Below, one piece after another: positions 34,286 to 42,655 of a stretch of DNA of 64,000 nucleotides. The notes beneath the pieces are model-generated. The model saw nothing but the letters and a program-made list of their open reading frames with translations. It had not been told where the DNA came from and did no database searches. The stretch covers positions 62,001-126,000 of the forward strand of contig JAXMCE010000005.1 in NCBI GenBank assembly GCA_046349515.1, given 5' to 3'. The position numbers were made by a program, and so were the translations under genes. Origin of the DNA: JBGPGW01 sp046349515. Its GTDB lineage: Bacteria; Pseudomonadota; Alphaproteobacteria; CADEGL01. Position 1 is the stretch's first letter; each line of letters opens with the position of its first letter.

Positions 34286-36400
34286 TCACGCGGTGGGCTC
34301 GAGCAGCACGTCGACGCCAAGGGCGCCCTTGCCGCGCTCGAGCACGATGAGAGGATTGATTTCGACTGATGCAAGTTGGCCGTGATGGGCGGCACCGAAG
34401 CGCGAGAGCGCCGCGATCGCACGCGCTGCCGCGTCGATGTCGTAGGGACCTTTGCCTCGGACGCCGGCCAAGAGGGTGCCGGCCTTGGTCTCGCCGAGCA
34501 TCGCGCGCGCCTCGGCTTCATCGACGGGGCCGATGCGAAGGCTGGCCTCCTTCACGATCTCGACGAGCGTCCCGCCGAGGCCGGCGACGATGATGCTGCC
34601 GAAGCGCGGATCGTTCCGCACGCCGAGGATGAGCTCGATGCCGGCGCCGGCCATTGGTTGCACGACCACGGCGGCGGCGCTTTCGCCTTTGGCATGCCGG
34701 TCGAGGCCGGTCCTGATGGCGCTGTAGGCGGCGCGCACCGCACCCTCGTCGGTCAGCGCGAGCCGGATCAGGTCGTGCTCGGTCTTGTGGAGAAGTGAGG
34801 GCGCCGTGCCCTTGATCGCGACGGGGTAGCCGAGGCGTTTGGCCGCCGCGACGGCCTCGTCCGCGCTGCCGGCGGCGACCGTTTCGACCATGGGCACGCC
34901 TGCCGCGCGCATGAGCGCGAAACGCTCGGCCTCCGCCATGCAGCCGATCGCTGGCAGGACGCCCGAAGCCGCGGCTGGCTTGGCGCCGATGGATGCTTCG
35001 GTCGCGGGCGCACGGTAGTTCACCCAGTGGCTGAGGGCGCCGACCGACGGCCGCATGCCGCACAGATAGGGGATTCCCATCGTGTCGAGGATGGTCTTGA
35101 TCGCCTGGTTGATGCCGCCGCCTGCCATGTTCGTGAAGAAAACGATGCGCTTGTCGCCAGGAATTTCACGCTCGGCGTAGATGTTGGCGATTTCGGTCGT
35201 GAGCAACGTGTCGCCGAGGCCGCTCGAAGACGCATCGACGCCATGCGCGACGACACCGATGGCGGGGTCCGACACGAGCGCGTCCACGATGTCGACAAAC
35301 CGCTCGCGGTTCCAACCAAGGCCGAAGGCGTCGAGCGGATTGCGTGGCGTGAAGTAGGACGCGAAGTGCGGACGCAAACGTTCGAGAGTCGGCGGAGACA
35401 GGTCGGGGAGATCGAGGTCGCGCTCGGCTGCGAGATCGGCGATGAGCCCGGCCTCGCCGCCGGAAAGAGTCACCGGCACGACATGCCGCTTCGGCGGCGG
35501 ATTGGGATAGGCCGTGAACAAGGTGGCGGTCTCGATCATCTCATCGATGTCGGCTGCGCGGACGATGCCATATTTGCGGAAGAAGGCATCGTAGACGGCA
35601 TCGTCACCGGCGAGCGCCCCGCTATGGGCCGCGACCGCGGCGCGGCCGCTTTCGCTGCGGCCGACGCGCGTCACGATGATGCGCTTATTGCGGCGCGCAG
35701 CCTCGAGCGCCGCGGCGGCGAACCGCGCTGGCTCCCTCAGCACTTCGAGAAACAGCATGACGACCTTGATGCGATCATCGCGCACGACGAAGTCGAGGTA
35801 GTCGGCGACGCCGCACACGGCCTCGTTCCCGGCCGTGATCACGTAGCCGAGGCCCAGCTGGCGGTCGTCCTGGCAGAGCGCGATGGCGACCGATCCGCTT
35901 TGCGTGATGGCCGCGACCGGGCCTGGCCCGCCGGGCGGCAGGGCGTAGAACGTGGACGGGCTCGTGCGGTCCCAAAGGTTGATGTAGCCCGAATTGTTGG
36001 GGCCGCAGACCGCCATGCCGTGCGAGCGGGCGATGGCGACGAGGCGATCCTGACGCGCCACGCCGTCGGGGCCGCCGTCGGCGAATCCCGTGCCGTTGAT
36101 GAGGGCGGCCTTGATGCCGAGCTTGCCGGCATCTTCGAGCACGCCGAGCGCGTCCTCAGCGGCGATCGCGATGAAGACCGCGTCGACGATTTCAGGCAAT
36201 GCCGCGAGCGAGGGATAGCAGCGCACGCCCAGGACTTCCTGGTAGCGCGGGTTGATGGGATAGAGCCGGCCCGGGTAGCTGCCGCGCTTGAGGTTGCGCA
36301 GGATGCGCACGCTTGCCGTGTGTTCGCGCTCCGTTGCGCCGACCAAGGCGAAGGATTGCGGCCGGAGAAGTTTGTCGAGTTGCACGCTCGCCACGACCAT
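34286..36400 (-). CDS. NDP-forming acyl-CoA synthetase (acetate-CoA ligase family)
   Basis: This single-chain CoA ligase of about 704 residues works through a phospho-His. The order is: CoA-binding domain (FALVGATEREHTASV, YPGRLYPINPRY), succinyl-CoA-ligase-like domains with the conserved His in AAVAAHSGALAGDD, then a C-terminal ATP-grasp domain (AAKRLGYPVAIKGTAPSLLHKTEHD and VEINPLIV). Adjacent GTG 36403 and ATG 36400 are possible starts. Relatives include acetyl-, propionyl-, pimeloyl- and feruloyl-CoA synthetases, so the acid used is open. It probably forms an operon with the downstream enoyl-CoA hydratase, 39 bp away. Confidence 0.93.
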   Translation of the reverse strand: MVVASVQLDKLLRPQSFALVGATEREHTASVRILRNLKRGSYPGRLYPINPRYQEVLGVRCYPSLAALPEIVDAVFIAIAAEDALGVLEDAGKLGIKAALINGTGFADGGPDGVARQDRLVAIARSHGMAVCGPNNSGYINLWDRTSPSTFYALPPGGPGPVAAITQSGSVAIALCQDDRQLGLGYVITAGNEAVCGVADYLDFVVRDDRIKVVMLFLEVLREPARFAAAALEAARRNKRIIVTRVGRSESGRAAVAAHSGALAGDDAVYDAFFRKYGIVRAADIDEMIETATLFTAYPNPPPKRHVVPVTLSGGEAGLIADLAAERDLDLPDLSPPTLERLRPHFASYFTPRNPLDAFGLGWNRERFVDIVDALVSDPAIGVVAHGVDASSSGLGDTLLTTEIANIYAEREIPGDKRIVFFTNMAGGGINQAIKTILDTMGIPYLCGMRPSVGALSHWVNYRAPATEASIGAKPAAASGVLPAIGCMAEAERFALMRAAGVPMVETVAAGSADEAVAAAKRLGYPVAIKGTAPSLLHKTEHDLIRLALTDEGAVRAAYSAIRTGLDRHAKGESAAAVVVQPMAGAGIELILGVRNDPRFGSIIVAGLGGTLVEIVKEASLRIGPVDEAEARAMLGETKAGTLLAGVRGKGPYDIDAAARAIAALSRFGAAHHGQLASVEINPLIVLERGKGALGVDVLLEPTA

Positions 36401-36511
36401 CACTCCAGGGCGAGACCGTGCGCCCTTCCATCACCACTGTTAGCGGAAGTCACCGGATGCATCAAGAAAACCGAAGGTCGGGCCACGGATTTTTCGATCC
36501 GATCGCGGGGT

Positions 36512-36525
36512 TGATGTGGGTCAAG
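36512..36525 (+). promoter_or_regulatory. FNR/FixK-type binding site upstream of hsp20
   Basis: TTGAT-GTGG-GTCAA fits the FNR/FixK consensus TTGAY-N4-RTCAA at every fixed position. It lies about 80 bp before the Hsp20 start. A class II activator position (-41.5) would put the transcript start near 36560, just before the hairpin described next. A Crp/Fnr-family gene lies 2.1 kb downstream. Confidence 0.6.
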
Positions 36526-36561
36526 GCATTCGGCTGACGGTGTCGAAGAATTCACATCCAT

Positions 36562-36596
36562 CGCCCCCAAATCGGGGCACGACATCAATGGGAGCG
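36562..36596 (+). promoter_or_regulatory. hairpin over the hsp20 ribosome binding site, possible RNA thermometer
   Basis: CGCCCCCA (36562-36569) can pair with TGGGAGCG (36589-36596), which contains the Shine-Dalgarno GGGAG, with a single internal C-A mismatch. This hides the ribosome site of a small heat-shock gene in a weak stem, as ROSE-type thermometers do. A competing hairpin (GCCCC/GGGGC) exists within the same stretch. It is a reading of the sequence only. Confidence 0.35.
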
Positions 36597-36597
36597 T

Positions 36598-37152
36598 ATG
36601 ACGATGGCAAACGATGTTGGCAAAGTTCCAGTGAAAGGCGGTGAGGCGGAACGGACTGGTGGTGCGGCTCTGACGCAGCCGGGGCGCGCCATCCGCAGCC
36701 TCCGCGACGAAATCGATCGCCTGTTCGACGACTTCTCGTCGTCAGCGTGGAATTTCCCGTTCGGCAGGCGGGCGTTCAGCCTCGAGCCGTTCTGGAGCCG
36801 TCAGCCGGCGCCGAGCGCCATCATGCCGGTCGTCGACATGGTGGAGAAGGACAAGGAATTCCAGATCACGGCGGAGCTGCCCGGCCTCGACGAGAAGGAC
36901 GTCGAGGTGACGCTCTCGGACGATGTCCTCACCATCAGCGGCGAGAAGCGGGAGGAGAAAGAGGAGAAGCGCAAAGGCTACTACATGTCCGAGCGCTCTT
37001 ACGGGTCCTTCAGCCGCGCCTTCCGCCTGCCGGACGGAATCGACCGGGAGAAAATCGACGCGAAGTTCGAGAAGGGCGTGCTGTCGGTCGTCCTGCCGAA
37101 ATCGCCCGAGGCGCAGAAGAAGGAGAAGAAGATCGCGATTAAAGGGAAATAA
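36598..37152 (+). CDS. Hsp20/IbpA-family small heat shock protein
   Basis: This 184-residue ATP-independent chaperone binds unfolding proteins. The alpha-crystallin domain covers about 75-175 (VVDMVEKDKEFQITAELPG, EVTLSDDVLTISGEKREE, GSFSRAFRLPDGIDREKID, FEKGVLSVVLPK). The N-terminal arm (SSAWNFPFGRRAFSLEPF) is the usual variable oligomerisation segment, and the C-terminal tail is Lys-rich. Start may be ATG 36598 or ATG 36604; the latter has better spacing to GGGAG. It opens the regulatory island and carries an FNR/FixK box upstream. Confidence 0.96.
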   Translation: MTMANDVGKVPVKGGEAERTGGAALTQPGRAIRSLRDEIDRLFDDFSSSAWNFPFGRRAFSLEPFWSRQPAPSAIMPVVDMVEKDKEFQITAELPGLDEKDVEVTLSDDVLTISGEKREEKEEKRKGYYMSERSYGSFSRAFRLPDGIDREKIDAKFEKGVLSVVLPKSPEAQKKEKKIAIKGK

Positions 37153-37239
37153 AACCGGGACGAAGGCGTGCGTCGCGTCTCGGCAATGGCCGGACGGGCC
37201 GCACACGGCCTCCGTCTCGATCGTCCCCATGTCCGCGAG

Positions 37240-37266
37240 GCGACCCGAGAGCCGGTCTCGGGTCGC
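37240..37266 (+). terminator. 11-bp hairpin downstream of hsp20
   Basis: A perfect 11-bp stem (GCGACCCGAGA / TCTCGGGTCGC) with a 5-nt loop lies 88 bp after the hsp20 stop and before the FixJ-like gene. No T-run follows, so it could be a Rho-aided terminator or an mRNA 3' stabiliser. Confidence 0.45.
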
Positions 37267-37279
37267 TGACGGGACGTGC

Positions 37280-37300
37280 CGCGATGTGCTACACATCGCG
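37280..37300 (+). promoter_or_regulatory. 9-bp inverted repeat upstream of the FixJ-like gene
   Basis: CGCGATGTG-CTA-CACATCGCG is a perfect 9-bp inverted repeat 60-80 bp before the start at 37360. With a 3-nt centre it looks more like a protein operator than a terminator. The binding protein is unknown to me. Confidence 0.4.
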
Positions 37301-37359
37301 CTGTCAGGCAGCGCAGCGGGCGCCAGCCCTGTCGACAGCGTGGAAGATCACCGGCAGCG

Positions 37360-37977
37360 ATGCAATCCCATACGACGATCCATGTCGTCGATGACGACGA
37401 CGCGGTCCGCGATTCGCTCGAGATCATGCTGTCGGCGCACGGTTTTGCGGTCAAGGCGTACAAGTCCGGCGAGGATTTCCTGGCGGCCTTGAATGCGCAC
37501 ATGGAAGGATGCGTCGTCCTTGACGTCTCCATGCCGGGGGTGAGCGGCTTCGAGGTCCAGCAGCGCCTCGAGGGGAGCGGATTGCCGGTCATCATCGTCA
37601 CGGGGCACGGCGACGTGCCGAGCGCAGTCAAAGCCATGAAGGCCGGCGCCGTCGACTTCGTCGAGAAGCCGTTCGCCGACGAGGTCATTCTCGAAGCCAT
37701 CGGGCGCGCGCTGGCGGAGCGCGATGCTGCCAAACGCAGCCAGCACCTCGTCTCGGAGGTGAATGCGCGCCTGGAGCGTCTCACGCCGCGCGAGCACGAC
37801 GTTTTCGAGCAACTCGTCCTTGGTCATCCGAACAAGATCATCGCGCACCAGCTGTCGATCAGCCCGCGGACGGTCGAAATCCATCGCGCCCGCGTCATGG
37901 AAAAGATGGAGGCGCACAATCTGTCGGAGCTCGTGCGGATGGCTCTGGCCGCCGAAGGGGCCGGCGAGCGCGAATAG
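37360..37977 (+). CDS. FixJ-type response regulator
   Basis: The protein has 205 residues, the normal FixJ length. The receiver domain (1-120) has IHVVDDDDAVRDSLEIML, the phosphoacceptor Asp in CVVLDVSMPG, the Thr/Gly switch VIIVTGHGDVPSA and Lys in VDFVEKPF. The LuxR-type HTH (about 140-200) reads LTPREHDVFEQLVLGH and ISPRTVEIHRARVMEKM. In rhizobia FixJ is phosphorylated by the oxygen sensor FixL and turns on fixK. No FixL or other kinase lies in the window, so the partner is distant. Start ATG 37360; the earlier frame from 37276 is not supported. Confidence 0.94.
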   Translation: MQSHTTIHVVDDDDAVRDSLEIMLSAHGFAVKAYKSGEDFLAALNAHMEGCVVLDVSMPGVSGFEVQQRLEGSGLPVIIVTGHGDVPSAVKAMKAGAVDFVEKPFADEVILEAIGRALAERDAAKRSQHLVSEVNARLERLTPREHDVFEQLVLGHPNKIIAHQLSISPRTVEIHRARVMEKMEAHNLSELVRMALAAEGAGERE

Positions 37978-38108
37978 CGAACACCTCGTTCCAGGATCGG
38001 AATTCGCCATCCTTGGTAAGGGAACTCCCGTATTACCCTCGATTGGCCGATACCCTAGCCTTCCCTCGGCGCACAGACGTCCCCGCCTTTGACGTATGCC
38101 GAGTATGG

Positions 38109-38483
38109 ATGATGATCCTCGCCGGCCGGCAGATCTATGTTGTTGACGACGATGGAGCGGTAAGGGACTCGCTCAAAATCCTCCTGACATCGCAAGGCGC
38201 CACAGTCGATGATTTCGAATCGGGCGAGACGTTCCTTGCGGCCTACGATCCATCAACCGGTGGCTGTCTCATCCTCGACGTCCATTTGGCCGGAATGAAT
38301 GGCCTTGACCTTCTCGGCCGGCTGCGAGGGGCGAAGATCTCCATTCCGGTCATCCTCATCAGCGGCAATCCGGGTGCGGACATGTCGTCGCGGGCACTCC
38401 AGCTCGGCGCGGTCGACCTTCTGGATAAGCCGGTCGAGTTCTCCCAGCTCATGGAAACGATCCTCAAGGTCTTCGAGGCGTGA
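38109..38483 (+). CDS. single-domain response regulator (receiver only)
   Basis: This 124-residue receiver domain has no output domain: QIYVVDDDGAVRDSLKIL, the Asp in CLILDVHLAGMNGLDLL, VILISGNPGADMSS and the Lys in VDLLDKPVEF. It ends just after the last helix (ETILKVFEA), so it would act by protein contact or as a phosphate sink. It closely resembles the receiver of the FixJ-like protein just upstream, suggesting duplication with loss of the HTH. The start is the ATG pair at 38109/38112. Confidence 0.9.
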   Translation: MMILAGRQIYVVDDDGAVRDSLKILLTSQGATVDDFESGETFLAAYDPSTGGCLILDVHLAGMNGLDLLGRLRGAKISIPVILISGNPGADMSSRALQLGAVDLLDKPVEFSQLMETILKVFEA

Positions 38484-38682
38484 TCCCCTCCTGTGGAGGA
38501 AGAGCCAAGGCCGCTCGAATGGGGGCTTGTCACCCTCCCACCCACGGTCTGGCCGCATACGTAGAATCCCTTAGGTATTTCCCCCGGCTATCGGAAGCGC
38601 CTCGCGCCACGTTTTATTGTCTGCGAAGGGACCGCTCGATGATTGGTAGCGATCGCGGCCCGAGCCACGGGAGGGACAGCCG

Positions 38683-39507
38683 ATGTTGAGCCACGAACTC
38701 TCTTCGCCGCACAAGCAGACCGTCCGCCCGCGCTCGCTCGCGGTGCTCCATGGCGCGTCAGGCGCTTTCCTGTCCCGCCGGTTGATCGAACGAGGCATCC
38801 GGCCCATGACAAAGACTTTGTCGGTCGGACAAGATCTCTACCGCCAGGGCGAGCGCCACGGTCATGTCTACGTTCTCGTCGACGGATGGGCGTTCCGGCA
38901 TCAGGTGCTGCCCGACGGACGCCGTCAGATTCTGGATTTCCTGCTTCCGGGGGCGGTTTTGGGCCTTTCGGACCGGGAGACGTCGACGCACGGTGCTGAG
39001 ACGTTGACGCGGTGCACAGTGGCGGTGTTGCCTCGCCATGCTGTCCTCGAAATGCTGCGCGCCGATCCGCATGCGGCCCTGCAACTTTTCGAGCAAATGG
39101 TCGAGAGTGAGACGCGCGCCTTCGATCACCTGACGAGTCTCGGGCGCAGGAGCGCGCGCGAGCGTATTGCCGCGCTCATGGTCGAGTTGTGTCATCGTGT
39201 CCACGCCTTGGGCCTCGAGAAACCAACGGATACGGTCGCTTTGCCGCTGAAGCAGGCTCATATCGCCGACGCCTTGGGCCTCACGAACGAGCATGTCTGT
39301 CGCACGCTCAAGACCATGCGGAACGAGGGCATCATGTCCTTGAGCGAGGGCCAGTTGCATGTTCGCGATCTTGTGAGGTTGGCTCAAGAAGCGGGAATGG
39401 ACAGCGCCGACGATGCACACGACCATGTCGCAACGCGACCGGGGGCTGCGAACGCGCGGCGCATCGAGCGGACGGACGCCGTGCCCGCCATGACCTGCGC
39501 CGCCTAG
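38683..39507 (+). CDS. Crp/Fnr-family transcription regulator (FixK/FnrN-like)
   Basis: The 274-residue protein has a cyclic-nucleotide-binding-type fold (about 30-150: LSVGQDLYRQGERHGHVYVL, GRRQILDFLLPGAVLG) and a C-terminal winged helix (PLKQAHIADALGLTNEHVCRTL, where the recognition helix contains the E-x3-R motif that reads TTGA half-sites). The N-terminal cysteine cluster of FNR is absent, so it is not a direct 4Fe-4S oxygen sensor and looks like FixK. A ribosome site (GGGAGG) precedes ATG 38683. It is a likely user of the box at 36512; this is inferred from motif and proximity. Confidence 0.92.
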   Translation: MLSHELSSPHKQTVRPRSLAVLHGASGAFLSRRLIERGIRPMTKTLSVGQDLYRQGERHGHVYVLVDGWAFRHQVLPDGRRQILDFLLPGAVLGLSDRETSTHGAETLTRCTVAVLPRHAVLEMLRADPHAALQLFEQMVESETRAFDHLTSLGRRSARERIAALMVELCHRVHALGLEKPTDTVALPLKQAHIADALGLTNEHVCRTLKTMRNEGIMSLSEGQLHVRDLVRLAQEAGMDSADDAHDHVATRPGAANARRIERTDAVPAMTCAA

Positions 39508-39594
39508 TCCGTCCTCGCGCAGGTCCCGGCGAAAGACTCAGGACTTCCCCTCGGCGGCGCGCCGGTTAAGATCGGCGCGAGAAGAGGGGGAATC

Positions 39595-40575
39595 ATGCCG
39601 AGCACACCGCTTGCGCCCAAGGAGTCGCTGACGATCGGTTTTGCCCATGCCGCCTATCGCTTGGGTGATGAGTTCGCCCGGCGGAATACGGGCATTCGCC
39701 ATTTCGAGGTTCGCACCCTAGACGACCTCAAGGCGCGGATGGGCGAGGCCGATGTATTGGTCGTCTCAGGCCTGTGGCGGAACGAGCTCTTGGAGCTTGC
39801 GCCGAAGCTTCGCTTCATCCAATCGATCAGCGCCGGAGTGGATCAGTACGCGCGCGACAAGCTCCAAGCGCGCCAGGTCCGCCTTGCGAGCGCTCAAGGC
39901 GCCAACGAACGGGCGGTCGCGGAACATGCGATCGCGCTGATCCTGGCTCTCTCGCGCCATATCGCGTGGGGGCGCGACAACCAGGCCCGGCGCCATTGGC
40001 GTCCCATGATATCGGACCTCGCCCGGCGCGAGGACGAACTCGGGGGCAAGACGTTGCTGATCGTCGGCTTGGGGCGGATCGGCCAGCGGCTCGCGCACCT
40101 GGCCAAGGCTTTCGACATGCGTGTCGTGGGGCTGCGGCGCGACCCCTCCGCCGGCGGCGGTGAAGCGGATCAGGTCCTCCCGACGAGCAAGCTCCTCTCG
40201 CTTCTGCCCGAAGCGGACGTCGTCGCGCTCACCTGTCCGCTGACGCCCGAGACCGAGAACATCATCGATGCGCGCGCGCTTGCGGCGATGAAGCCGTCAG
40301 CGCATCTCGTCAACGTGGCGCGCGGGCGCTGCGTCGATGAGGCCGCCCTCATCGCGGCCCTGCACAACGGGCAATTGGCCGCGGCCGCCCTCGATTGCGT
40401 GCGCGAAGAGCCCTTGCCGGAGTCCTCGCCGCTCTGGGCGATTGAGAACGTCCTCATCACGCCGCACACCGGCGGCGAGACGCGGCGCTACGAGTCGCGG
40501 ATCGTCGACCTGCTGCTCGACAATCTCGACCGGCTCTGGCGTGGCGAGACGACGCTCAAGAACCAGATCGTCTAG
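39595..40575 (+). CDS. D-2-hydroxyacid dehydrogenase family protein
   Basis: This NAD(P)-dependent oxidoreductase has 326 residues. It has FIQSISAGVDQYARDKL, the cofactor motif TLLIVGLGRIGQRLAHLAKAF with D/R-type recognition (MRVVGLRRDP), the family signature HLVNVARGRCVDEAALIAAL and the catalytic His in VLITPHTGGETRRYE. It differs clearly from the family member at 17016 in the cofactor pocket. ATG 39595 has a GAGGGGG ribosome site. The convergent RidA gene ends 40 bp downstream. Confidence 0.92.
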   Translation: MPSTPLAPKESLTIGFAHAAYRLGDEFARRNTGIRHFEVRTLDDLKARMGEADVLVVSGLWRNELLELAPKLRFIQSISAGVDQYARDKLQARQVRLASAQGANERAVAEHAIALILALSRHIAWGRDNQARRHWRPMISDLARREDELGGKTLLIVGLGRIGQRLAHLAKAFDMRVVGLRRDPSAGGGEADQVLPTSKLLSLLPEADVVALTCPLTPETENIIDARALAAMKPSAHLVNVARGRCVDEAALIAALHNGQLAAAALDCVREEPLPESSPLWAIENVLITPHTGGETRRYESRIVDLLLDNLDRLWRGETTLKNQIV

Positions 40576-40614
40576 ACAGAAGGAATCGAGCGTCGGGTCG
40601 GCAGCGAGTCGCGC

Positions 40615-41055
40615 TCAGCGCCGGCGCGCCGTACCGCGTCCCGTCCTCCGCGCCGTGCGTTTCCGTGCCTTCGCGCGCCCGGAGCCGATGCGCGCGGTGA
40701 CGAGGACGACAAGCCCGACGCCCTTCAGTCCGATCTCGTTGACGACTACGGTCGCCCGGTTGGGATAGGGCTTGGGGAACGCCTTGGCCCAGATCGTGGT
40801 GATGGGGTCGATGTAGCTTCGCTTGGTGACGTAGAGCATGGTCTGCGTCACGTCGGCCATGGTCCCGCCGGCCGCCTTGAGGATCGTCGCGAGGTTCGAC
40901 AGCGCGAGCGTCGTCTGCTTGCGGATGTCGCCCGTCTCGGGCTTTCCGTCCCGCTTCATCGGCGCGGCCGCGGTGTAGAGCGTGCCATCGGCGACGATGC
41001 CCCACTCGAATGGGCGGCCGTGCTTCGGGATGTCGGTTTTGACTGCGCGCTTCAC
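40615..41055 (-). CDS. RidA/YjgF family protein
   Basis: This protein of 146 residues would remove reactive enamines and imines (such as 2-aminoacrylate) by hydrolysis. It follows the family pattern: GIVADGTLYTAAAP, TTLALSNLATILKAAGGTMADVTQTMLYV and the functionally important Arg in PNRATVVVNEIGLKGVG, which lines up with Arg105 of Escherichia coli RidA. The C-terminal tail is Arg/Lys-rich (GRAKARKRTARR) and unusual, perhaps nucleic-acid or membrane contacting. Start GTG 41055 has AAGGAG 6 nt upstream. It is divergent from the amine oxidase operon. Confidence 0.9.
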   Translation of the reverse strand: MKRAVKTDIPKHGRPFEWGIVADGTLYTAAAPMKRDGKPETGDIRKQTTLALSNLATILKAAGGTMADVTQTMLYVTKRSYIDPITTIWAKAFPKPYPNRATVVVNEIGLKGVGLVVLVTARIGSGRAKARKRTARRTGRGTARRR

Positions 41056-41204
41056 GTTGTCTCTCCTTGGCTCGATGGATGATGAGGGTGGATCTGGTGA
41101 CCGGATGCTGGCTCGCCGGACGAGCGCGGCGCCGAGATCGTGTCGAGAGGCTCGGACAGGATCCGTCCGCGTGTCGGCCGAGCGTTGACGCATCCTAGGG
41201 TGCG

Positions 41205-41225
41205 CTTCACTATCCGTGAAGGATA
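41205..41225. promoter_or_regulatory. overlapping inverted repeats, candidate operator
   Basis: CTTCAC-TATCC-GTGAAG (41205-41221) and TATCC-GTGAA-GGATA (41211-41225) are two overlapping perfect inverted repeats in the divergent region between RidA and the amine oxidase. A TTGACG -35-like element at 41185-41190 lies just before them. They could bind a regulator of both directions; none is encoded nearby. Confidence 0.4.
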
Positions 41226-41279
41226 TCTGCAGGCGATTGCATCGCGATTGAGGTCGGCCGAAGGACCGGAGGGCGCACC

Positions 41280-42638
41280 ATGGCGGGTTCCACGCGGCGC
41301 TACGATCCCATCGATGTGGCGGTGATCGGGGCCGGCATGTCCGGCCTCGTCGCGGCGCGCTCGCTCGCGCGCGCCGGGCGATCGGTTCTTGTCTTCGAAG
41401 CGCGCGACCGGGTGGGCGGACGGCTTCACAGCGTCGATCTCGCTGGCACCGCGGTCGAGCTTGGCGGATCGTGGACCGGCCCCGACCAGGATCGTCTCAA
41501 GTCGCTCGCGGCCGAATACGGCGTCCGGTACGTGAAGCCGAATTATGACGGCGCGGCGGTCTATCTGCGCGACGGGCAGCGCCTCGTCTCGGAGGCGCCG
41601 ACGGGGCGGCGCGACTATCGCGGGGCGTCCTCGGTCGATGAGCTGTTGGAGGCGGTGCGGCGGATCGACGCGATGGGCCGGACGGTTCCGGCCGAAGCGC
41701 CGTGGTCCGCGCCCAAGGCGCGCGAGTGGGACAGCCAGACGTTCCTTGGCTGGGCCGGGGCGAATCTCAAGCCGGATGTCGCCGAGGCGGTCTTGATCGT
41801 CCATGACGCTTTTCTCGGGCGGCCCGAGGAGACCTCGCTTCTCCACACGCTCTACTATTCGGCGGCCAATCATGGCTTCGTGTCCCTCATGGGGCTCGAC
41901 GAGAAGCCGCACGATCTCGAAGTGTTCGAGGGCGGCGCCCAGCGGATTCCGGACCGCCTTGCGGCCGAGCTCGGCGAGCGCGTCCGCCTGTCGTCTCCCG
42001 TCCGCCGCATCGAGCAGGACGCGGACGGCCTCGTCGTCGAAGGCAATCAATTCGTTGCGCACGCGCGGCGCGCCATCGTCGCGCTGCCGCCGGTCCTCGC
42101 GGGCCGCCTCGACTACGACCCGCCGATGCCCTATCTCCGCGATCACATGACTCAGCGCATGCCCATCCGCGGTCGCATCCGGTTCGTGCTCGTGTATGAC
42201 GAGCCGTTCTGGCGGCGCGAAGGACTCTCCGGTTCGGCAACCTCTCCCCTGATGACTTGCTGGGACGGTGGTGTCGCGACCTCGCGGGGCGTCCTCATCA
42301 TTCAGGTCAGCCTCGACGCGTCGCGCCGGCTGTGGGCCTTGCCGGCCGCGGCGCGGCGCGCGGAACTCCTGGCCGAGATGGAGCGCTGCTTCGGCCCGCG
42401 AGCCGCCCGGCCGCTCGGCGAACGCGAGGTCTACTGGCAGGAGGAGCAATACAACCGCGGTTGCGTCTCCTATGTGGGGCCGGGCGTGTGGACGGCTTAT
42501 GGCGCGGGTCTCCGTCCTGCCGTCGGCCCCATCCACTGGGCGGGCGCCGAGGTCGCGACCGAGTTCCCCGGCAACATGGAAGGCGCAGTGCAGGCCGGCG
42601 AGACGGCGGCGGACGACGTGCTCCGGGCGCTCAATTGA
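41280..42638 (+). CDS. flavin-containing amine oxidase
   Basis: The 452-residue FAD enzyme resembles monoamine oxidases and oxidises an amine to an imine with H2O2 release. The FAD site reads VAVIGAGMSGLVAARSLARAG and VFEARDRVGGRLHSV; ELGGSWTGPDQDRL is the second conserved block. The C-terminal flavin contact is HWAGAEVATEFPGNMEGAVQAG, and VEGNQFVAHARRAIVALPPVL is the middle FAD segment. It starts at ATG 41280 and begins a tight three-gene operon with an alpha/beta hydrolase and the altered Rieske-like protein (17-bp and 13-bp gaps). The RidA gene runs the other way. Confidence 0.94.
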   Translation: MAGSTRRYDPIDVAVIGAGMSGLVAARSLARAGRSVLVFEARDRVGGRLHSVDLAGTAVELGGSWTGPDQDRLKSLAAEYGVRYVKPNYDGAAVYLRDGQRLVSEAPTGRRDYRGASSVDELLEAVRRIDAMGRTVPAEAPWSAPKAREWDSQTFLGWAGANLKPDVAEAVLIVHDAFLGRPEETSLLHTLYYSAANHGFVSLMGLDEKPHDLEVFEGGAQRIPDRLAAELGERVRLSSPVRRIEQDADGLVVEGNQFVAHARRAIVALPPVLAGRLDYDPPMPYLRDHMTQRMPIRGRIRFVLVYDEPFWRREGLSGSATSPLMTCWDGGVATSRGVLIIQVSLDASRRLWALPAAARRAELLAEMERCFGPRAARPLGEREVYWQEEQYNRGCVSYVGPGVWTAYGAGLRPAVGPIHWAGAEVATEFPGNMEGAVQAGETAADDVLRALN

Positions 42639-42655
42639 CGCGGACCGGGTGAGCC

